Of a DNA stretch of 64,000 nucleotides, positions 34,772 to 45,028 are shown in pieces. Below the pieces are notes generated by a model. It was given only the letters and a program-made list of their open reading frames with translations. It was not told the origin of the DNA and searched no databases. The position numbers were made by a program, and so were the translations under genes. Position 1 is the first letter of the stretch; the number at the start of each line of letters is the position of its first letter. Location of the stretch: NCBI GenBank assembly GCA_951213105.1, contig OX578142.1, forward strand, positions 122,926,231 to 122,990,230. The letters run 5' to 3'. Source of the DNA: Amaurobius ferox (taxonomy: Eukaryota; Arthropoda; Arachnida; Araneae; Amaurobiidae).

Positions 34772-34805
34772 AACGTTTTTGAAGTAGTACATATAACTCT
34801 GCATA

Positions 34806-34856
34806 ACGGTTAACTTACACCTTTCTGGTAGGTCGGACGGTCTGGGTCTCAACAAC
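34806..34856 (+). mobile_element. SINE-A, strongly 5'-truncated, with target duplication
   Basis: Only the last 50 bp of SINE-A (cttacacctttctggtaggt through gggtctcaacaac). It is flanked by ATAACTCTGCATA (34793-34805) and ATAACTGTGCATA (34857-34869), a 13-bp duplication with one mismatch. It lies 30 bp beyond the LTR element. Confidence 0.85.
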
Positions 34857-34869
34857 ATAACTGTGCATA

Positions 34870-36210
34870 TAATAATGTTTGGAATTGGGCTCCTAAATGC
34901 TGGAAAACAGGTCCTTTCCATGAAAAGGGTGACAAGTACAAAATTATTTATGATATCCTGAAATCTATCTATTCTGGATATACAAAAATGAATGTACAAT
35001 TCTATGCAGTCGAAATGAGGCATTACTGAATCCACAAAGTACAAATTCAATAAGGTATCTAATTACTTCAAAAAATAGTGTATGTGATTGAAACTTATTC
35101 TGAATTTTTAAGTTATCTTCAATAAATAGTTGAGGAGTTATGTTTATTCTTTAGAGTTTACTTATGTTTAAAATATGTCTTAAAGTTGTTTTCATCTGTA
35201 TTGTGACTGATGATTTCAAACAACTTTTTGCATGGTGAAAATATCAGTGGTATTACTTTCATTAAAAATATAGAAGTCAAAATGCCATTTAATTTTGCAT
35301 AATGATTAAAAATGTAGAATTCCAAATGCCATTTAACTTTGCATAATGATTACAACTGCAAAATTTATATTACACTACACGCCTAAATACCTTTGATTGC
35401 AGCCGTTGTAAAGTCGTATAAAGTAGTCCACGTTCTTGTAAAGTCGTATAAAGTAGTCCACGCTCTTGTAAAGTCGTATAAAGTAGACGGCATCTTAAAT
35501 CACTGGAAAGAGCAGATGAACTTGCCTAGCTTATGCAGCTAAAAGAAAAATCGATATGATATGAGTATGCAGTTAAGTATTGCCAGTAAGTCCCAAATCG
35601 TGTTGTCTACATAGTAATTTAAATTGAAAATCTGTTAACTTACATTTTTTTAGTCTTACACAGTTTCATCGTAAGTTACAAGTGGTAAAAAAATAAGGAA
35701 ATAATCTGTACTCATAGAGTATTCAGTATTATAATTGTGTTTGATTCTGAAACGTCTCGCAGGAATACTTGCTTTGATTAATTCGACATCTAAATTAAAA
35801 TGACACTGACACTAAAGATACAAGTCACGTGATTGCATGCAGAAATGAATGTATCATGTATGAAACATTTATTCTTGTCATTGGCTGCAACAGCGATCGT
35901 GTTAAATGTTTTTTTTTGAGTTGAGAATATTTATTGTTGGTAAATATAATTACTGGAATAGTTGCATTTTGGTCCGTGTGATAAATCCATGGCGATAAAT
36001 CCAGTGCTAAAGGCCAGTTACAATAAAAAAAATTCGATATAAAAACATTCTATTATTTTTTTTACTAAACTGATTTTCAATAGTAATTGAGGGTGATTAT
36101 CCAAAGTAAAATATTATCTCGATTTAACAGTTTTTTCAAATCGATTATAGAAAAGTTTATTTTCATTTAAACGTTTCATTCTCACGCGTTTCGAATTCGC
36201 TGTACATTTC
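34870..36210. other. Unassigned DNA with an exact 30-bp triplet repeat
   Basis: Mostly AT-rich without recognisable genes. A diverged pair of segments (aaaatgccatttaattttgc and tccaaatgccatttaacttt) lies at about 35279-35350. The minus-strand frame at 34661-35050 spans the LTR, the SINE tail and flank, and is an accident. Confidence 0.45.
35406..35487 (+). repeat. Tandem repeat, 30-bp unit, three copies
   Basis: Units built on ttgtaaagtcgtataaagta followed by gtccacgtt/gctc occur at an exact 30-bp period, nearly without mismatches. The third unit diverges after aagtag. Confidence 0.93.
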
Positions 36211-36214
36211 CTTT

Positions 36215-36640
36215 TAACACTTTACAACACAGTTGAAAAGTGTTTATGACTTTGTTCATTCTGTCTGTCTGTCCGTTCGCACGATAACTGCCGTAAAAAT
36301 GACTTTATCAAAATGAAATTTTAGTATATTGTTCAGACGGTCTGTGGGACCTATGGGAATATAAATGAATAATATCACTAAATTAGTTTTGTATTGAAAC
36401 CGAGTTGAAAAAATGAAATACATTGAACCCTATGGGATCTAATTTTTCAAACATTTTTCAAGCGAATTGAAAACTCACAATTTGCTTCGAAAGTTTTAGA
36501 AAATATTTAAATTATCCCATAAAAAATATAAAAAAAATTTCAGCGACATATATTTGGTAGATTTTTAAATAAAAATTAAAATAATAATTACACCCATATA
36601 ACATGAAGAGGTCACGTGATCCACTTCAAAATGAAATATG
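36215..36640 (-). mobile_element. HPN-2 fragment, hairpin end
   Basis: Begins at TAACACTTTACAAC, continues through gttgaaaagtgtttatgact, a short GTCT run and ccgtaaaaatgactttatc, and matches the hairpin-proximal part of HPN-2. It ends near a SINE-A copy and lacks the ACAAG end. Confidence 0.7.
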
Positions 36641-36650
36641 ACATACCTCT

Positions 36651-36838
36651 TGTTGTTGTTGAGACCCAGACCGTCCGACCTACCAGAACGGTGTAAGGTA
36701 ACTGTTTGGACGGCCTGGAAGTGCCACCCAATTTAGACCGGAACCCAGTGGGGAAGGCATCCACAGGAACCGTACCCACCTTCCCCTATCACCAACCTCT
36801 CGGAAGGACTTAAGGACCCACATGTTTAACGTGATCGG
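36651..36838 (-). mobile_element. SINE-A, 5'-truncated
   Basis: On the plus strand it starts with the GTT-type tail (ttgttgttgttgagaccc) and runs to acatgtttaacgtgatc, so the tRNA-like head is missing. It sits inside HPN-2-related sequence: gacatacctc precedes it and ggtatccctc follows, possibly a diverged target duplication. Confidence 0.8.
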
Positions 36839-36910
36839 TATCCCTCTTATGTCAAAATCGTGAGGGCATCCCTCTTATGTTGAAATCGTGATTTTAAAGT
36901 TCTTTTTAAT

Positions 36911-38215
36911 TAACACTTTACAACATAGTTGAAAAGTGTTTATGACTTTGTTCATTCTGTCTGTCTGTCTGTCTGTCTGTCTGTTAGCATGATAACTGCC
37001 GTAAAATGACTTTATCAAAATGAAATTAAGCTGTTCAGACGGTCACTGGGACCTATGGGAATATAAATGAATAATATCACCCTATTAGTTTTGGATTGAA
37101 CCCGGGTGGAAAAAATGAAATACACTGAACCCTATTGGACCTAATTCTTCAAATATTTTTTAATCGAATTTAAAATTCACAAATTGCTTCGAAAGTTTTA
37201 TGAAATATTCCAATTATCTCATAAAATATATATAAATATTTTAGCACAATATATTCAGTACTTTTTAAAATGAAAATGAAAATAATAATTACACCCTTTA
37301 TACGAAGAGATCACGTGACCATTATATGAGGAGATCACGTGACTCACTTCAAAATAAAATATGGCATCCATCTTGTGTCAAAATCGTGATTTTTAAAGTT
37401 TTTTTTAATTCATATTTAGTGTTGTATCCGTCCTAAAACCGCTTTATTTTTGCTTATATTCTGTGCATCTACATACTGAAACAACGCAATTACAATATAT
37501 TTGAGCTTAAATGATCAACAAACTTTCATTATTTCTACAACGAAGCCTAATTTTCACTTACGGAGAATGTAAACAGCAAAATATGTAGAATAAGTTGCAT
37601 AAGAATTGCTGCATTTCTTTAACGCAAAATTATTTAGCTCATGGAGTTTGTAATATAGCTGATATGAATGAAACATTCATTGATTTTATACAGAGAAGAA
37701 AACGATTTTTTTTATGAAGTTTTAAGCATAGAGTTAAATTACTTGTACCTTCATGGTTTAAAGTTTTTAAATAAAATAAATTATTATAGTATTGTGATGA
37801 ATGAAAGGAATGGAAAATGTTTATGAATGAAATGCTGCTTTTAAAGAGAGAGTCAGGCGATTTATATTTCGATGACGTCATTTGAATAAAGTTCATTTGT
37901 TTCCAATGAAGTTTTCAAATATAAAATTTTTTTGTAGTATTATGATAATTTTAGAAATATTACCGAGGAGTGTATCGCATTTTAGAGATGTTTAAACCAG
38001 GCAATTTATATTCCAATGCCGTCATTTGAATAAAGTTCATTTTTTTCGATGACGTTTTAAGTTTTCAAATATAATAAATGAATATAGTATTGTGATAATT
38101 TTGAAAATATTACCGAGGAATGTATCGCGTTTTAGAGATGTTTAAATAAAATTGCATTGAAGTTGGAAAGTGTTTCATAATCAATGCTTTATGCATGATT
38201 AAACTTTCTTGTTTA
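36911..38215 (-). mobile_element. HPN-2 relative without the HPN-1 passenger
   Basis: The hairpin end is TAACACTTTACAAC at 36911 and the other end is gaaagtgtttcataatcaat to ctttcttgttt at 38165-38215. At about 1.3 kb it has both HPN-2 termini but lacks the nested HPN-1a present in the 2.1-kb copies. The interior differs (segments atcacgtga and ccatcttgtgtcaaaatcgt). It probably represents another subfamily. Confidence 0.65.
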
Positions 38216-38375
38216 TATTTAGTGTTGTATATCCGTCCTAAAACCGATTTATTTTTACTTAATTTCTGTGCATCTATATACTGAAATAGCGCAATTATAA
38301 TATATTTGATATATTTGATCAATGCCATCCATCTTGTGTCAAAATCGTGATTTTTAAAGTTCTTTTTAATTTATA
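38216..38375 (-). repeat. Duplicated HPN-2 interior, upstream of HPN-1b
   Basis: The segment tttagtgttgtatatccgtc to tcttttt repeats 37410-37500 and 37340-37400 and is continued after the following HPN-1b by 39275 onward. HPN-1b therefore inserted into an already duplicated HPN-2 interior. Confidence 0.55.
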
Positions 38376-39274
38376 TTACTTTCTTTATATACATAGTATA
38401 ATGTATAAGGAAAGTATTGTGACGGGGTCGAAAATTCGAATTTGAGTTTTCGACGGAAGAGCATGTTTCAAGCATCCCTGATCACGAATCGAACATTTTT
38501 GAGGTGGTGTCTGTGTGTGTGTGTGTGTGGAGACGATAACTCATGATCGAATGGAGTGATTCGATTGAAATTTTGTACAAAATTTACAATCCGTCAATAC
38601 TGGAAGCTTATTGTTTTAAACACAATCGAATGTTCAGAGCCCTCCTAAATGTTCAAGAGAAATTTTGAAAAAATCATCAAAAAATCAAAACCTTTAATAA
38701 AGTTACGCAAATAGACATTTCTTATGTAATTTTTCCTTAGAAAACGATGGACATAATTTTTATAGCGCTAGCATGAACTGTTCTCGAGATACTGTACATT
38801 TCTCAAATAAATTTATCAAAAATCCCATAAATAAAAAATTATTAACTGTTGAGAAACACGTTCACTTTCATATGTAATATCATGCGATAAATTTGGTGAC
38901 ATCATTCTCGTAGATCTAGCTCGTTCCATTTATGAGAAAAGATACTTTGTGTAATACTTTTGTATTTGAACTCCAATATTCATTTATCTGCTACAAGAAT
39001 AACTTATTTCTCCGTCCATTACGCATGGCGTGGTTTTGGCGACGAATTTGGCGGAATGTCGCCAATTTGGCGGCTTTTTTAAATGTTGCCAAATTAACGA
39101 AAATCTCGCCAAATGGATAAAAATGAAGCTAAGTCAATTAAAATGACGATTAATTGACGAAAGAATGTTGGGAAGAATATAAGTATCTACTATAAGAATA
39201 ACGTATTTTTTTTACTGTAAAAGTAGTAAATTCATTGCATTATACACGGAAAGTCACATGCTGCCCACATCAGA
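38376..39274 (+). mobile_element. HPN-1b element, complete (899 bp)
   Basis: The hairpin end is TTACTTTCTTTATATACATA with GTATAAGGAAAGTA. It has gacggggtcgaaaattcg, a short TG run, ctgttctcgagatactg, the TTGGCGA/TCGCCAA block (39028-39115) and a terminus ending CTGCCCACATCAGA. It is close to 1404-2346 over its whole length. Non-coding. Confidence 0.75.
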
Positions 39275-39960
39275 TTTTTTAGTGTTGTATCCGTCCTAAA
39301 ACCGTTTTATTTTTGCTTAATTTCTGTGCATCTGTATTCTGAAACAATGCAATTAGAATATATTTGAGTTTAAATTATCATCAAACTTTGATTGTTTCTA
39401 CAACGAAGCTTAATTTTCACTTATGTGTGGAGAATGTAAACACACCAAGCTGTAAGATGAGTTGTATAAGAATTGCTGAATTTCTTTAATGCAAAATTAT
39501 TTAGCTCTGGAGTCTGCAATATAGCTGATATGAATGAAACATTAATTTGCTTTACATTGAGGAGCAGACGATTTTATAGCAGACATTTTCGATGAAGTTT
39601 TAAGTACAGAGTTAAATTATTTTTACATTCATGGTTTTCAGTTTTTAGGTAAAATAAATTATTGTAGTATTGTGATGAATGAAAGGAATGGGAAAAAAGT
39701 GTATGAATGAAATATTTACTTCTTTTTCATAGAGAGCCAGGCGATTTATATTTCAATGATGTCATTTGAATACAGTTCAGTTTTTTCGAAGAAGTTTTAA
39801 GTTTTCAAATATAATAATTATTGTAGTATACTGATAATTTTAAAAATATTACTACTGAATGTACCGCATTTTAGTGATGTTTAAATAAAATTTCATTGCA
39901 GTTGGGAAGTGTTTCATAATCAATGCTTTATGCATGATTGAACTTTCTTTTTTGTATATA
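39275..39960 (-). mobile_element. HPN-2 relative, distal part
   Basis: Resumes the sequence interrupted by HPN-1b (tttagtgttgtatccgtc) and ends with gggaagtgtttcataatcaa and ctttctttttt at about 39905-39957, the ACAAG-type terminus on the minus strand. It parallels 37410-38215. Confidence 0.6.
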
Positions 39961-40352
39961 TACTTAATAAGTTTAGTTTTCATATGTCTTAAAGAAATAT
40001 ATATACTTTGTTGTAAAACAATATATGTACCCATTAGAAATTGAGATACAACCTCGAAACTCAGTATGTATGTATCGTTTGAAGAGATATACAAATGATT
40101 AGACTTTGGGAGAAAAAAACCCTTTTATTAATGAATGGTGGCAACAAGAATATATTTTAATAAGTGGTAATTCTCTCTGGCAGATATATAGGCCGATATT
40201 CGGTTGTAAGTTGCTTCTGTTAAGTTGTCCGGTTGTAAGTTACTTCTGCTAAGTTCGATTAAGCTGCTTCTGTTCCTGTGAGAAATATTCTGCCACAAAT
40301 GTTGTAATTGGTTAGCTAATTCAGTGGTATTTTGAGAAGGCTGAAAATGCTA
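39961..40352. other. Unassigned DNA upstream of the Tc1-like relic
   Basis: Contains a short repeat of cggttgtaagttacttctg at about 40200-40255. No gene. Confidence 0.45.
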
Positions 40353-41200
40353 TCAAAGCATGTCCCACGCGTGTTCAATTGGTAATAGGTCTGGAGACCT
40401 GGATGTCCATGAGTGAGTATTAAATCCTCGAAGGTTGGAAAGGTCATGCAGTTTGTGGTCAAGCGTTGTCGTGCTGATAAATGGAATCTGGGCAGCTTGA
40501 CAGCATTGACAAAACAATCGGCTGCAGAATATCGTCGAAGGACAACCGATCCATCAGGTTGGCTTGCAACAAAACTAGAGAATATAGGCTTTCACACGAG
40601 ATGGCTTCCTAGATTGTCACACCACGTGTGTTAGGCGTGTATCGCTCGACAACAAATGCGGATCGGAACGTTGGCCAGTGCTCCTCCACACACGTATGCT
40701 GCGACGATCAGCACTGAGAGAGATCCGGGATTCTTCGCTAAAGACTACATACCGCCAATCAGACACTTTCCAGGCTGACCGAGCTCGGCACCAATCCAAA
40801 CGGCTCTGCCAATGTTAAGGGGTTAGTGATAGGTGGCTTAATGAACGTCGACACCTAATTCAACATTATGCCCGTCGTCTCCGATTGATACAGGATGCAT
40901 GGAGGATGGTAAATGCTTTAGAATTGCTGATAGCGACGCCATTGATGTGAACGCAGCTCCACTCCTGACTTCATGATCCTCTCGAGCAGTTGTTTGTGTG
41001 GGGCGTCCTGAGCCTCTGCGATGGTTACATGTTCTTTCTCTGATCCACTGTTGCCAACACCGAGCAACTATCACATTGCTTCGACCAAGATAGCGACTGA
41101 TACGTCTGTTGGACTAACCAGATTCCCTTAGACCTATGATGCGACCTTTCTCTAAATACGACAACTGTTCTAGCGCCGTCGAGTACGTCTCGAAGGCATC
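40353..41200 (-). pseudogene. Tc1-like transposase, decayed (Tc1-A)
   Basis: Minus-strand pieces in several frames align in order with a Tc1-family transposase. The N-terminal helix-turn-helix begins LEKGRIIGLRESG and continues as SNRRISRYLGRSN after a TGG-to-TAG stop (about 41090-41180). A second HTH follows with RRGSGRPTQTT (about 41000). The first catalytic Asp region reads WRYVVFSEESRISL, where the usual FSDES has become FSEES (40720-40760). A YQHDNA-stop-PQTA block holds the second Asp (about 40470). Near 40356-40415 SPDLLPIEHAWDML carries the catalytic Glu. Several Arg codons CGA are now TGA. It cannot make a functional enzyme. Terminal inverted repeats were not located. Confidence 0.88.
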
Positions 41201-41877
41201 TTTGTACTCAAATTACAGTATCTAAGCAGAAAATCCAGTCCTAATTGCCTGTGAGTCGTTTTCATGCTCTTTGCATGAGCCCTATAGCAGCTCTGACAGT
41301 TTGATCATTTGCATAACTTTTAAAAAGACATTTGCATGCTAAGTTTCGCGGCTGTAGTTCAATTTTTTATGGGTGGATATATTTTTTTGCAGCAGAGTGC
41401 GTATACTAAATTTACGGAATGTTAATAAGCAGAGAGGGTTTTGTTTTGTGAGGTCACAATAATCTATTTGTTATTACCTCCCACTTTACCTTTAAACTAA
41501 CAGCATATTAGTACTTAAATGTTGCAGTGGCCAATGACATTGCTAGCCTTGAAGACATTTAGATTCCAAAAGGGATTGAATCAGTTGTTTTGGGAGTTCG
41601 ATCTCCGTTTTCGTCTTTGTAATTATTCCATAGCGAGCTGTATGAGTGCATGATTCGTGTATGTGATCAGACATCTAGCATGGAGGTAATCATATCATTA
41701 GTATTAGGATTATGTTTAACTTTGGGTGATCAATCAGGATAATATTTTATTTGCACAGTATATCTTAGTTGCATGTGTATTGTTCTACATTAAAAGTAGT
41801 AAATATAAGAGTTTATGTTATTCAAGCAAGAAGCTCTGTAAGTTCAGTTAATAAATTTGTACTTGGTACTTTAATCA
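41201..41877. other. Unassigned DNA between Tc1-A and HPN-1b
   Basis: The first 130 bp (ending tttgatcatttgcataact) probably belongs to the 5' untranslated part and end of Tc1-A, since a gatcatttgcatat word also follows Tc1-C at 44390. The rest shows nothing. Confidence 0.4.
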
Positions 41878-42160
41878 TGTTTTTACTTTCCTTGTATACA
41901 TCGTATAAGGGAAGTATATATAAGGGAAGTATTGTGATGGGGTCGAATATTTTGAATTCGAGTTTCGACGGGAGAGCACGTTTCAAGCATCCTTGAACAC
42001 GAATCGAATATTTTTGAGGTGATGTCTCGCTCGCACTGTCTGTGTGTGTGTGTGTGTGTGTATGTGTGTGTAAGTATGTGTGTATGCGTGTGTAAGTATG
42101 TGTGTATGTGTAAGTATGCGTGTGTGTGTAAGTATGTGTGTGTGTGTGTGTGTAAATACA
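41878..42160 (+). mobile_element. HPN-1b fragment, hairpin end with long TG run
   Basis: Hairpin end (TTTTACTTTCCTTGTATACA with GTATAAGGGAAGTA, partly duplicated), gatggggtcgaat, gggagagcacgtttcaag, then a TG/TGTGTAAG microsatellite (42035-42155). The remainder of the element is missing. The THTHT frames on the minus strand are this microsatellite. Confidence 0.75.
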
Positions 42161-42215
42161 CAACGTGACAGTGAAAATGAGACATCAAATTGCAGGGTAG
42201 ATGCAGCTCACCGAG

Positions 42216-42254
<39 letters not shown>
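42216..42254 (+). repeat. TTTA microsatellite
   Basis: About ten TTTA units, possibly slightly interrupted at the start. It is followed by less AT-rich DNA leading into Tc1-B. Confidence 0.95.
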
Positions 42255-42484
42255 CAAAGACTGCAAGCAACAGGACGTAGTCCCAGTTACAGCATGCAGG
42301 AGCAAAACTACAAGTAATTATACAAGTTATGTAAATGATGCGAAATGCGCAGCTGTCCCGCATACGTTGAGTGAGATATAAGGGGAGGAACCTGCAGAAT
42401 CGGTAATAGTTGAGTCGCTCTGTCTGACAGGGAAATCATTTTGCAATTTATTTTTGTCTCAGAGAAAATGTGTAGTAGTAGAAA

Positions 42485-43410
42485 GTGCCAGGACACTGCC
42501 AACCGAGGCAGTTCCAGCAGACAGACGATTTCACGAGGGGTATGGTGATCGGACTCAGAAGGGCAGGTTGGTCCATACGTCAAATCTCAGCGGACAGCCA
42601 CCTACACACGTCCACGGCGCACCAGCTGTGGCGAAGTTGGTTGGAACAAGGGAATGTGGTAGGTACCGACGCATCCGCCGTCAAACGTTGACGGCCCTGC
42701 AGGCCACTTCCGCCGCCCTTTTGCAGAATGTGCAGGACACTCTTGATTATACCATATCGCCCAGGACCATTATCCGCCGATTGGTAACGGGCGACCTGCA
42801 TTCATGGCACCCGTTATGAAGACTGCTATTGATCCAACAGTATTGATGCCTCCGTTTTCAAAGGTGTCGGGATATAGCCATGTGAACAGCGGAATGGCAT
42901 AGGGTCGTGTTCTCAGACGAGTCACGCTTCCGTTTTAGCAATGACAGTAGCCGTGTATGAGTCTGGCCCCCGAAGTGGTGACAGGCCCAATCCGGTCGCA
43001 TCTGTGGAACGCCACACCGCGCTACAACGCGGCATCATGGTTTGGGGCGCCATCGCCTACGATAGCAGATCATCTCTGGTCTGTATTGAGGGCACTATGA
43101 CAGCCCAACGATACGTGGATGACGTGCTGCGGCCGGTGAAACTACCCTTCTTTCAGGTGGTGCCTAATACCATTTACTAGCAGAATAACGCCCGACCACA
43201 CACGGCACGCATCAACCAACATGCCCTGCAAGGTACCCAGGTGCTTCCCTATTCACCAGTCTCCCCTGAACTTTCACCAATCGAACACGTCTGGGACGTG
43301 ATTGGACATCGCTTGCGTAGATGACGAACTCTGGCAAATGGTTGACAGGCAACACTCTGTACCTAGACCTGTTGCTGCCTATATCGCCGCCCGCGGTGGT
43401 CCTACAACCT
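42485..43410 (+). pseudogene. Tc1-like transposase, decayed (Tc1-B)
   Basis: Plus-strand pieces in order: FTRGMVIGLRRAGWSIRQIS (HTH, about 42524-42585), SPRTIIRRL (about 42757-42783), RVVFSDESRFRFSNDSSRVW-type first Asp region with a stop (42903-42965), GIMVWGAIAYDS (43034 onward), MTAQRYVDDVLRP (43096 onward), and NNARPHTARI (43187 onward). Here the second catalytic Asp of the usual QDNARPH is Asn and a stop precedes it. SPELSPIEHVWDVIG with the Glu follows (about 43262-43305). Two or more frame changes and stops show it is dead. It differs clearly from Tc1-A and Tc1-C. Confidence 0.88.
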
Positions 43411-43484
43411 ACTGATCAGACGGTGTTATCGTGAAGTGCATAGGTGTATCATATTGCAATAAACATTACTTACTGTTCGTTGCT

Positions 43485-44300
43485 GTCTCTGGCCATTTTC
43501 TGGCCAAACCCGGAGAATATGCTGGCCAATTCAGAATATCAAAACCTTGTTGAATATTTATAGTTACCCGTACAGTATGTGGCTTGGCATTATCCTTCTG
43601 AAAAAGCAGTCCAGGCTTGGTTGACAGATATGGCTGTACCACAGGTCTCACAATGTCAGAGACGTATCGTTGTGCCGTGATACTGCCAGGAAAGTGGACC
43701 AAAGGTGTTCGTCCACCAAATGTTATACCACTTCAAACCATGGCACCACGTAGGGAGCTGTGTGGTGACTGATAGTAAAAGCTTCCTGTTGGCGTTGTTG
43801 AAAGCGCCGCCATACGCGTGTATGCTCATCTGGCATGCAAAACAGAATCACGATTCATCCATGAACAGAATGTTTCGCCATTCTGTCGACCAATTGCGTC
43901 TCATTCGACACCACTGGAGGCGACGTAACCGGTGAAGACGTTGAAACGGTAGGTGTCGAAATGGTCATCTACCTCGGAGTCCTGCGTCATGCAAACGGTT
44001 TCGAATTGTTTGCGTCGAAACTACGTTACCTGTAGTGTGCTTTAAATGTCATTGTATTACGGTTGCTGTGATAAACGGCTCCCGCGCAACGCTTCTCAGA
44101 AGCATACGTTCTTCACGTGTTGTGGTACACCTGGAAGCTCCATTACCCGATCTTCGTGTCGTTTCGTTGTCTCTCACGAACCGTAACACACACCGTTGAA
44201 CTGTGATCACATCACGACCCAATTGTTCAGCGATCCTTCGAAGGCTCAATCCACTCTCACGTAAAACAATGATTTGTTGCCGTTCCGTTGACGACAACTG
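43485..44300 (-). pseudogene. Tc1-like transposase, decayed and truncated (Tc1-C)
   Basis: On the minus strand: ERQQIIVLRESGLSLRRIAE then LGRDVITVQRCVLRF (HTH, 44297 down to about 44180), RRSGNGASRCTTTREERMLL, then in another frame WRNILFMDES followed by a stop where Arg is expected (CGA to TGA, about 43850), then SITAQRYVSDIVRPVVQPYL and FQKDNAKPHTVRVTINIQQG with the second Asp (about 43560-43600), and ILNWPAYSPG. It stops just before the block that would carry the catalytic Glu, where sequence belonging to the end of Tc1-B begins. Tc1-B and Tc1-C therefore lie tail to tail and share a breakpoint near 43480. Confidence 0.87.
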
Positions 44301-44489
44301 AACGTATGTGTTACGTCGATTTCGCTCCTCCTTAAACTGATGCTTTTAAGTTGCTCTCTCTGTTACGTCACTATGTGTAACGAAACTATGATCATTTGCA
44401 TATCTCGCCTTGCTGTTTCCATTGTCTAATTTACATAAAGCTACACCTACAAATTTATGGTGTTGCGATTTCAGTTTTGAGCAGTGTAC
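44301..44489. other. Probable non-coding end of Tc1-C and spacer
   Basis: Contains gatcatttgcatat (about 44391), a word also found near the 5' side of Tc1-A (41318-41331), which may be part of Tc1-type terminal sequence. No terminal inverted repeat could be paired. Confidence 0.35.
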
Positions 44490-44695
44490 ATAGAGAACCA
44501 GACGATCTATATTTCGATGACGTCATTTGAATAAAATCTATTTTTTTCGATGAAGTTTTAAGTTTGCAAGTAAAATAAATTATCGTAGTTCTGTGATAAT
44601 TAAATAAAATATCACCGCTGAATGTATCGTATTTTGCACTTCAGTTGGAAGTGTTTCATAATCAATCCATCATTGATCATTCTTGTTGTTTTTTC
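44490..44695 (-). mobile_element. HPN-2 fragment, distal end
   Basis: Segments cgatgacgtcatttgaataa, gatgaagttttaagttt and the terminus aagtgtttcataatcaat to tcattcttgttg match the distal end seen at 37880-38215. Confidence 0.65.
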
Positions 44696-44935
44696 CGAAG
44701 TATTTGTTAACGATGCTCTTTTATACCCCAGAACCATTTTCTGTTCTACATATTTTTCGCATTTGTTTAGAATCTGTAATTTTTACCGCTGGTCTGGTGG
44801 ATTGATGTAGCTTCGTAAACCGGTTAGTTGCCTTGAAAAGTACTTTGAATCCTTCCTTGGACGTTTCTTTTCCTCTTTGGTATTTTATCGTTTATACATT
44901 GTGTAATACATCTTGTTACTTCTTCCTTCTTCTTC

Positions 44936-45028
44936 GATCCAGACCGTCCGATCTACCCAAAACTGTAAGGTACCTGTTTGAACTGCCGGGAAGTGCCACC
45001 CAATTTAGACCGGACCCCAGTGGGGGGA
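44936..45028 (-). mobile_element. SINE-A fragment
   Basis: gatccagaccgtccgatcta through accggaccccagtgggg matches the 3' part of SINE-A in reverse. It is diverged and lacks head and tail ends. Confidence 0.75.

Larger units (their letters stand above)
32688..34776 (-). mobile_element. Complete non-coding LTR element (TRIM-like), 5-bp target duplication
   Basis: Two direct repeats of 841 and 840 bp enclose only 398 bp. Each LTR begins TGTCATAAGG and ends TTGTGTTACA on the plus strand (TG...CA ends). The element is flanked by AACGT at 32688-32692 and 34772-34776. A primer-binding site at 33896-33913 and a purine tract at 33540-33551 show that the functional strand is minus. I count about five substitutions and one indel between the LTRs, so insertion is recent. 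The interior encodes no gag, protease or polymerase, so movement would need proteins from a related full-length element, whose superfamily cannot be read from this copy. The size resembles TRIM or SMART elements, although the LTRs are longer than usual for those. Confidence 0.93.

Noticed and set aside
35406..35487. CRISPR-like 30-bp periodicity
   Set aside because: There are no variable spacers between repeats, the whole unit is repeated, and the DNA is eukaryotic.
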